From Hofstenia miamia (Eukaryota; Xenacoelomorpha; Acoela; Hofsteniidae): 64,000 nucleotides of DNA. How positions within the stretch are numbered: position 1 is the first letter of the stretch; the number at the start of each line of letters is the position of its first letter. Under the pieces are notes generated by a model. The model had not been told where the DNA came from. It made no database searches and was given only the letters and a program-made list of their open reading frames with translations. This document shows, piece after piece, positions 27,401-37,500 of the stretch. The stretch spans positions 1,428,868 to 1,492,867 of the forward strand of contig CABFPE010000139.1 in the NCBI GenBank assembly GCA_900660155.1. The letters run 5' to 3'. Position numbers and translations under genes: made by a program.

Positions 27401-29194
27401 ATGGCAAAATCGAGAATATGCGTAGCTTAGTGAAGCAACATTTAAATATTTAATAACAAATATGTGGTATAAACAAGAAATATCAGATAGTATTGACGTG
27501 GTTTATTACTAAATACTAATAGTTCTTAGATAATTCCATGCTCACAGGAAACTAGGTGTTAGTTTATTCTGGCGTCTAGCTAACAAAAATGAAATGTTCT
27601 AAAGTTAACATAAAATTGCTTAGAAAATCAAATTTATGAAAAAGCAGGTGTTTTGAGTGTGATGTTCGAACCTTGCATATATTAAACCTATTAAATTATT
27701 AGAATAAAAAACATTTGCTCGATCTGCATTATATTCGAATAACGTAAGCCTATTTTCCTGACCATTTTCATCATGCTTAATCAAAGGTGCATGCATTTAG
27801 CTAAAACCTAAAGGAGAGAAAAGACGTTAGCTATGTATAATGGAAGAATAGATAAAATGCAGGTATTCCCGAATAACAATTTATTATTATTATGTCGAGT
27901 TTTTTAAACTAATTATGAAGGGTACACGGTGCTTAAGGATGAGATATTTGAATCCTGTTCTCTAAAAGAAAATCAAAAAAGTAATGGGGTTTTGACAAAA
28001 TTTTATCACCAATATTATGAAATTTTCACAAATTCTAAAGATTACAGGCTAAGTTCACTTCTGATATATTCTCAAAAAATATATTATTGATATACTTTAA
28101 TCTAGGATGTTATCATGATAGGTCATAGGTGAAAAAATAGGCAGTTGTCTGCCTGAATCAACAACTCGAAGCAGCAATTTAATGCCCAATGTTGAATAAT
28201 TTTTGTGTTCGTCTATTACTTTTGATGCCCAATGTTGAATAATTTTTGTGTTCGTCTATTACTTTTGATGCCCAATGTTGAATAATTTTTGTGTTCGTCT
28301 ATTACTTTTGATGCCCAATGTTGAATAATTTTTGTGTTCGTCTATTACTTTTGATGCCCAATGTTGAATAATTTTTGTGTTCGTCTATTACTTTTGATGC
28401 CCAATGTTGAATAATTTTTGTGTTCGTCTATTACTTTTGATGCCCAATGTTGAATAATTTTTGTGTTCGTCTATTACTTTTGATGCCCAATGTTGAATAA
28501 TTTTTGTGTTCGTCTATTAATTTTGATGCCCAATGTTAAATAATTTTTGTGTTCCTCTATTGCTCTTGACAAAACTGTACATATAGATAAAATTCTAATC
28601 ATTTTTTTAAGAAAAAAGATAAAAATAAGCTGCAAATTCAAACCCATTAGACAAGACATTAATACAAATAACTATTAATAATATACATCTTCAATGAATC
28701 CTACAGTAATATATTGCTATGGTATGAAATTGGAAGAAAAGCACCAAACTTGGCATCCACAAATTTGGAAAATATCAAGAAAAAATTAAATTGTATTTAG
28801 TAATTCAGAAGGCACTTAATTGTTCAATTATTGAAAGGAAATTTAAATTTTTTCATATTCATATTCAGTTATGCAAATTAAGTTCAATGAGCTAATTAAA
28901 ATGGTGATTTTGCAAACGTCCATTAATTAACACATATTTTTAAAGAATGCTTTTAAAAATGTAGCTGTTGAATTATTTGAAATATTAGTTCGAGATTTAT
29001 CGAAATATTAACATTCGAAATGAGTTGTTGCAATCTAACAGGTGCTGGTGATAACTAACGCTTAATACAAATGGAATCCTTCCAACTAATATGAAAATTA
29101 TAAAGCTCACATGTTAAATATCGGTTTCAAGGAATTAAGAGGCAAATTATATTGGATGATATTTATTGTGTTTTCCTAGAATGGTAATAAGGTA

Positions 29195-29229
<35 letters not shown>

Positions 29230-31510
29230 ACTAAATGCCTCATTAGAAGTAGGAAATGAATAAGCTAAACAATAGCGGTAGTCGTGTAATATTAGTGCAA
29301 ATATGTTTTATAGTCGAATGCTTCTTTAATGAATAGACGTCAACGATTTTCAGAGAGAATTGCTGTCTTTGTCTATTTAGCAACGTTTCCGAATACATTG
29401 ATGAAATATAAAGAGGAATAAGACAGCATAAATCTAGAGGTGAAAATTTCATCGGTGCAAAATTTGAATGTAAAAGTTCAGATGAAACAAAACCCATGAT
29501 ATAAAAAGAAGTATAATTTATTTTCCCATGAAAATAAGTATTTATGATCTTATAATTGATTGAACGTTTTCATTTCGAACAATACCATAAAGTAAAATCC
29601 AGATTGTAAAATCGAGACGTATAACTTTCTTTTAACATTTATTCAAGTATATTTTGTAACAGCTACAGCAGGATAAATCGATTGAATATTGAAATTGTTG
29701 ATAATTTTTCAACCCCATCATATGTATTTCGGATTAAGCAACGGTGCGTTGTAGTATCTTAATATCCTTAGGAAAACTTTGTCAAATACCACCCATTAAG
29801 CAAAGTTTTTCAATCACCCTCGAGTTTTGTTCAACCGATTCCAGTATTGTCAGCAAACTAGTTCTTGGCGCGGGAAACTCTTGTTTCAATTACTCTTTTC
29901 CATTGCGTTGTAAACTGAACTTTTTAAAATGCACAATCAGTGTCATGCAAGCATCCATTAGAAACCCTGAACGTAATGGATATCTATTGTTGAATAAGTT
30001 TGCATATAATTGGGAAAATTGTTGCTGTGCATGAAGTATTTGGAAGTACTAATTAATTTTCAAGGAAAATCCAATTTGGAAAAACCTTTAAATAACCAAA
30101 AATCTAATGTTCAGATAAAATGGAGGCTTAAGGCCTATGGAATAAACAGTTAACCTCAACTATTTCATTTTCTGTAGCTAGATCGCCCAAATCCGGCTCA
30201 GGCGCAAAATTCACAAATTCAGAAGTCGTGGCATTATTTTAAAGCGACAATTCCTCTATTCTGCAGCATATTAGGATTTTGGTTTTGGATATCCATATTA
30301 GTTCTTACATTATGAATGCTCAAAAAAACTCAAAAAAATGTGCACCAAACAGGCGCTAACTATAGGCTACTAGTAATGCAAAATGTTGACAAAGCAAGTT
30401 CATGCAACAAGAGTATGTAAAGTGACAGGGAAATACATCTTCCTCAGTAAAGATTTTTTCCAAAAAGAAAAGTGTTGCAGCATTTACTGCATGAAGAAAA
30501 CTGGAGAACCAAGCAAGCTGCTGACATAGTGGCAAAACGGCGGCAAGAATATTTGATATGGTGCAAGATTTATAGTCTATTTCCGAAAGAATATCACAAA
30601 TGGGCAAGAAAAAATAGTGAAGCAAAATAGACAAGCACTGCAAAATCTCGCCATGATTTGTAAACAATTTTCAGATTTCTGTATAGGTCTGTAGCAGTAA
30701 CGGGAATATCCTGCTTCAATGGAAAAACTCTTCAAAATTTGCCGTTGTCAAACAGCAACTGCATCGTCTAGCAAAAACAATTATAAATAATTCGGTTCGC
30801 AAAGTCTACTTCAAGCAATGGAAAAAAGTTTGAAATTTCACTGGATGAATATCAACAAACTAGTCTGTCATGCTGATCCCCTTGCATTCAAGATGTGTTC
30901 AGATTTACACCCAACTAATAAACCACCTAACAGTTCGAAAATTGGACATGGATTGCTTGATGATGTGCATCAGCTGTATATTTCAGACGTGAAGAAGATA
31001 TTGAAGGATCAAGTAGTTACGTTAGTTTGGATGAGTGGTCAAATATTCACAATGAACATGTGGTTGCAGTTCCGCTATTACAACAAATGGACAAACATTT
31101 CTATTAAAAGCAGGTACACATTTTTAAACTTACATGAATTATTTGAGACCTGCATTTACTAGTATTCAAATTTATATGCGCTTAATGAAAATATTTTTAG
31201 ATTTTTAGATATTTTTTACGTTGCCTACTACATGATGAAACTTCGACAGTTGATTTCAGATGAACATCCAGAAGATATATATCTTTATGGCTGTTAGGCG
31301 CTTATGTTAAACTTGTTGACATAAAATTTGAGCAGTCGCACTGCTACCGAAACTGTTACAAAGGTAGTCATCAAAAACCGCAAAATAGAAGTAAAGAAAA
31401 GGGAACGAAGAAACTTCGTCTGCCGTCACAAGTAAAGTGGAGCAGCAATGTTGAGTCATAAATCAATGTATGGAATAATTTACTTTCAGTGTGTGAAGAA
31501 GACCGAGACG

Positions 31511-31551
<41 letters not shown>

Positions 31552-34500
31552 AATCGATCTAATTAAAAGTCCGATTATTTTGGAGGAATGTGAACGAGGG
31601 CCTATAATAACAAGTTTACTGTACCTACATTTTAATAGTATGGTCATGAGCAGACAATATTCAATGTCCAATTGTAAATTTGGCTCCTCGCTTAGCGTTG
31701 TTCATAGCAGACAATTGAAAAGCTTTTTAGAATTAGATAAGTTTCATAAATTTTTGACAATTAAATTTTATTACATTATTTTCTGATGGTTTTATATAGA
31801 TATAAGAATATCTTCTATAAGTTATAGGCTATAACGTGTATCTTACACCTGTTGGCTAAAAAATGCCACATTAATAATTTCATAGTTTACGTACTATCAG
31901 CGTGAAAATAACATTGAACTTTATAGCCGAGAAATTTAAAACAAACGTAAATGTCATTGCAGCTATTTCCGCATCGTCTTTCAAATTTATATAGTATACG
32001 AGAATACGTAATATTACACAATCGCAATGCAAAAGCGAAACAAGCAAAGCATTCAATTTAATTCAAATTCGTACAAGCAAAATACACAAACGTATCATAA
32101 TTAACGCATCTTATACGATAAAATGAATGTAAAAATGCAAGTTTGTGGCCATTTCACCAAAAACAAGTTAAAGAAGATTTACATTTAATAATTTTAAACA
32201 AACAATTCGTTTCGTAGACCACAAATGACCGCTAATGAAGTAGTACACTACGCTTCTAAAATTCAACGCTGAGTTGGACAACATGGAAGATTCCGATTTA
32301 AACGATTCAACATTGCCTCGTAATTACCTTAAAAACTTCAGAAAAAGTCAATGCTGGCCAAGTTAAAATACATAGCTCCAATATTTTAGAGCAAATGGAA
32401 TTCCAGTAACGATTTCAAGCAGGAAGTAAGCATAAGAAGTCGTCTACATAAACAGTTTTTTTAACGTGTTGTATTTTTTCAATATTTATCACAAAACTGA
32501 CAAAATCAATAAAAAATCATCATGAAAGAAGAAAAAGGAAAATTTTAGGCTTAACATGGGTGTTATGCTATCGCTTATTAATGCAATATTCGACATACTT
32601 CAGTTGCAATCGGCCACGTACACTAACTTTTTTGCTTCAGACCAGGCCATTAATTAAAACTATTTAACAGGAATGTAAAATCGTTTTCTACTCTGCATAA
32701 TTAACCATACTGCCTAAAAGTATTCAATATATTATATGTAACGTGATTATTATTTAATTATTAGAGAAAAACAGGCGCTTGTAAAGAAAGCTTAATTGAT
32801 AATGCATAAAAGTGATCAGCAAGAGAAGAAATAGGTATGATAGAAGAGCTTGAGATAATCGATTTTTTTACCAAAACTAGGTTGTTAGTATTATTTAGGG
32901 ACTTCAACTAAAACACCAATGCAAGTGTCCAAATAAATAAACAGACAATAGTATCTATACCTATGCCTTGACATTGATATTTTCTGGAAAGAAATAATAT
33001 ATATCATTTCTAAAAGAAATGAGTTCACCTGCACTTCAGACCTAACCACACCTGACCGCTGCAGTGCAGAGCCTGTTTTAGGTATTAAAATATATTAAGA
33101 GAACAGAAAATTATTTTAATTAGATAATAATTTCAAAACTAAACCTGGTCATGCAATCATAGTAGCAAATTGATATTATTTAGAATCCCTTGATATAAAT
33201 AGTAACTGTAATGCAGCTATAAGTGTGCATACTTTTCATTGAGTAAACAGATTGACCCTATTATTAGCTGAAGTCAATCATAAATCGAAAAAGCATTTGT
33301 CATTGACGTTACATAGGTAAAATACAGTAATTATATAATGTTACTCATTCTATCATTTTTGCAGTTTTATGACAGCATATAAAACAAATCACATATGTAA
33401 TGGAGAGCAGCAATACACTGATACCAAACTCTAATGAAATAACTAGATCTTTTCCAACTAATGAAACCAACATTTTATCAGATTGTTCAAACAAAATAGA
33501 TGTTTTAAATCCTAATTCTGATGCTGGTTTGACCAGTACCTGATTTCCGATACCTCAAATCTGACCTGATGAATCCTGATACACCTGATCTACTATTCTG
33601 ACCTGAATCAACACTAGTTTCTAACATTAACAATAAAATGAAAAATATTAATCAGATAACAAATGAGTCTGTTAAACTTGAATAGATTATAGCAAAAGCA
33701 AAACCAATAATTAACAAGATTGCATATGGAAATGGAAATTTTCATTCCATTCCATTTCCAGATTATGGAAATGGAAATCATTTTGTGGAATGGAAATATA
33801 ATGGAAATTTGTGGAATTAAAAATTCAAAAACAGACATTCTCAACACCATACAAAATGTGAAACACACCCTAAATGTGCTTAAGGAAAATTAAATGTATT
33901 AAGAACAATAAAAAATGTTTTATAATAACTAAAATAAGTTTGAATCATGCAAAGTGTTGAGCACTTTCTTCAAAACAAGAAGAGACTTGTCCAAACTATC
34001 AGGTTAGTCAGTTTTAGAAATTTCTTTCATTTGTGTAGTCTCTACATGAAAAAGAGAATTCAAAAGAACGCATGGCGAATACAACGCAAAATTTTATTAA
34101 TGTAAACCACATTGACTAAATATTTGGTTTAACACACTCTTATAGCTAAAGTAGTTCTAGCTTCCATGCCTAAATTAGTGTTCTGCGCAAGGCAATTTTC
34201 TTAGCCGTAGCTAACCGTTGGCTGCAAGGCTTTAGTCGTATCCGGCCGTTAGCCGTAATTTTTTTACCATAGTCGGCGCTTTTTGCTACTACTAAGTGCA
34301 ATGGAATGATTCAAACTAAAAGTTCGTTAACATGGGTTCGACTGAGCAGCTTCTGTTATTGGTAATAGTGCTTCTTCATCCAATAAACGGACTTTCACAT
34401 CCTAATTGTGTTGCAGGTGTAGCATGTAAATATCTGATAATGAAGGCAAATTGGAGACATAATGCAACCTTCCGTATTAATTATTACCCCTGTACATGCA

Positions 34501-37500
34501 TAAAAAATCAAAGAGACATCATTAGTACTTTCAGAAATTAATCTTAGCTGGTATTTTGGTTATAAAGCAAAATCTTTGGCCATAGCCGAAAGCTGGACGC
34601 GGCTACGGCCTACACTAAAGGCCACAGAACTCTAGCCCAAATACGGAAATTGTTGCGCATGGTCTGAGAAATTCGAAGACTGCACCAAGTCCCATTTGTG
34701 GCAGCTAATAAACGTTAACAATTTTGGTATGACCAATATATCGGTACATATTTTTATTGTGTAGCAAAAACCCAATAATGTAATTATCTACAAAAAGTTA
34801 GGGATGCATAACAGTTTACTGCATGAAATTTGCCATAAATAGTGGCCATACATACATGACTTCAAATTATTAAAAATTATTCTCTAAAAGTGTACTTGAA
34901 ATTTATTGAAATAATTAATTTGAAATATCTTTGGCTGAGGTCAGGTTCAAAGTATTCCAAAGTTCTATTATGTGTACCTTAGCAGCTCCAACAAATAATA
35001 GCACTTATTGGCACTGCATTATAATTTTGGTCCATATTATAGTCAGCTTAGTCAACCACTAGCAGAGTTATGGATTATCACTGTCACAAAAGTCTATGAA
35101 GCTGGGCTGGTGCACGACTAGGGCAAAACTCAATGAAACTAAGTGGGCCTAGGCCTAGTAAAATACTTGTCCTGCAGAATAATAACTACTAGTTCTAAGA
35201 GTTATGGAAAGATATGGAAAGTTAAGGAAAAATGTGGAAATGTCTCCAAAATAGTTGTGGACATGGAAGACAATTTCATTTCCATATGCAAGCTTGATAA
35301 TTCAGTTTTAACTTCAATACTACAACAAAAAGATTATTTTTGCAAAAGTGGGATTCAACAACAATTGTTTGCATATATTAGGCCTAGATCAACTATTATA
35401 ATTGTCAACAATACATGATCAATGAATCTAGAATTCAATACAATATGATTGAGAAAGTGGTATGTAGATCAAGCCCTTACAACAATTTTAAATATTGATT
35501 ACGAATTTCAAAACTATAAAGTAACTATTATCCCGGATCCTACCATTAGTATTAGTGGCTTTCACAGGTATGTATTACTCATTATATAAGTAACGAATTG
35601 CTATGATAGAAAGTATTAGAACATTAAATAATGACTAATTTATCTGCAATTTAAAGAAATTTACACGTATACATAGCAATCGTGCTTACACACGAAATTC
35701 TATTAGAATAATAAAATTCACACTCAAACGCTAACAGGAATTGAAAATCAATAACCGTGCATTATTCAGCGAGTGTAGGACAGGAATTTAGTAGAAATCT
35801 GACTTGAAAATCGATTTTAAATGAATAAAATCAGCTAATTGAAACACCCGAAGGTATTAAACAATGCATTTATACATAAATTAATACACTATTAAATGAT
35901 TACGAATTTCTGAGCATTTGATTAATTAAAACGTATAATAAAAAATAATTAAAAAGCGGAAACTAACATTGTTCCATTTATTTGTGTTACATTGATTTTA
36001 ACAATAAATCTGAATTGTAAGAATCAGAAATATTTTAAACGAGGTTATTTTAAATTAACCAAAGTTAGCCGATTTTTTTTTTACAAAAAACATGGTAAAA
36101 ATGCTTTAAACATTTATAACAATGTTTTTTGCTCTCAGACAGAACCAATTCAAATTAATGAAATTTTGCTGAAACCACATATAGTAGCAAAATTGAAGTA
36201 TGATAAACAAACTTCTATATAAATTTGAAAAATATTTAAAAAAGAGTGAAAAAAACATAACCTCAAAACATAATCTTAAACAACTCTGAAATGAACTTTT
36301 TACACATATTTAACTTGAAGGCGATCGTTATTATTGTATAATATTCTTTATATTAAAAACATCAAAATTCTCACTTAGAATTTGTTGACGCGTCAAGAAT
36401 AGTGGCAAGTTGGCCAAAAATAGAATGAAAAAAATCCAAACGATGCTCTTCAAACTTGGCGAATTTCTCATATTCAAATATCATAAAATCCCGATACCTA
36501 AAAATAACACTGATAAATAGATAGATGAAAACGTGCACCTTAATACCTTGCGATCATATTAGTGAGATCATTAAGGGCGACTTCGTAATTATTTCGGTAT
36601 TTAATTTTATCATTTTCAGCCTTCGCCACCTTCTGATCTAGTTTCGATATCTACAACACAAATGAAAATACGAAATTTAATACAAGAAATTGCAATATTA
36701 GTAAAGTGGAGAGTTTACCAGTTTTCAAATATTTTTGTAATTCCTAGAGCATTTTGAAATGGGTATTATAAATAATGGCCTCTACAAAAAATTCCATGAA
36801 ATAATAATAGCAAGTAATAACCTATAGCACCTCTATTTAAAACATTTTTATAAATAGACCTGGAGTTAAAGTTGCTAAATGTACTATTATTAAAAGATAC
36901 CAAACCTTAGGAACATGATCTTAAATCAAGTCTAAAATAACCAAATGTTTCATATTCCTGATAATCACTATTATTCTTTCAGAAAATGTGATTTTAAAAA
37001 ATGTAGATATTAGAACAGCATAATTTCTATCGAAATTGCAATATTCAATTTGAATAGGTTTGGAAAATTACATTAACAATTGGCCTAATTGATTACACTT
37101 TGACTTAAAGCGAGACGTATTTAAAAGTATCAAAAATTATTTTGTTGTAGTGCATTGAATTGTAAACAAAGATTGTATCAAAGATTTCATTTACGCATCG
37201 TAAATGAAAAATGCAATTGCTATTTGTACATTGCTTTGTATATCATTAACTAATGGGTTAGTTTTCAAACTAAGAAACGCATGAAAACAAGCTGAGTACA
37301 TTGTGAAAACATTAGACGCTTCAAGAACAAACTAAACGACAATAACTTCAATAATAGGTTACGTACAAACAGATGCTTTTAAAAAATCTCTTTTAAGAAT
37401 ATATGCCGAACCTTACATGTACATGAATTTCTATTTGCTAAACTTTGCTATACAATTTTCAAAATTCCCTTCATTGCGAGAAGCAATAGTGTATATTTCA

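Noticed and set aside
28182-28569. CRISPR-like array
   Set aside because: Units are contiguous 43-bp tandem repeats with no variable spacers, in a eukaryotic intron.
33614-33868. 84-codon minus-strand opening
   Set aside because: Low-complexity GGAAAT-rich DNA related to a dispersed repeat; no domain.
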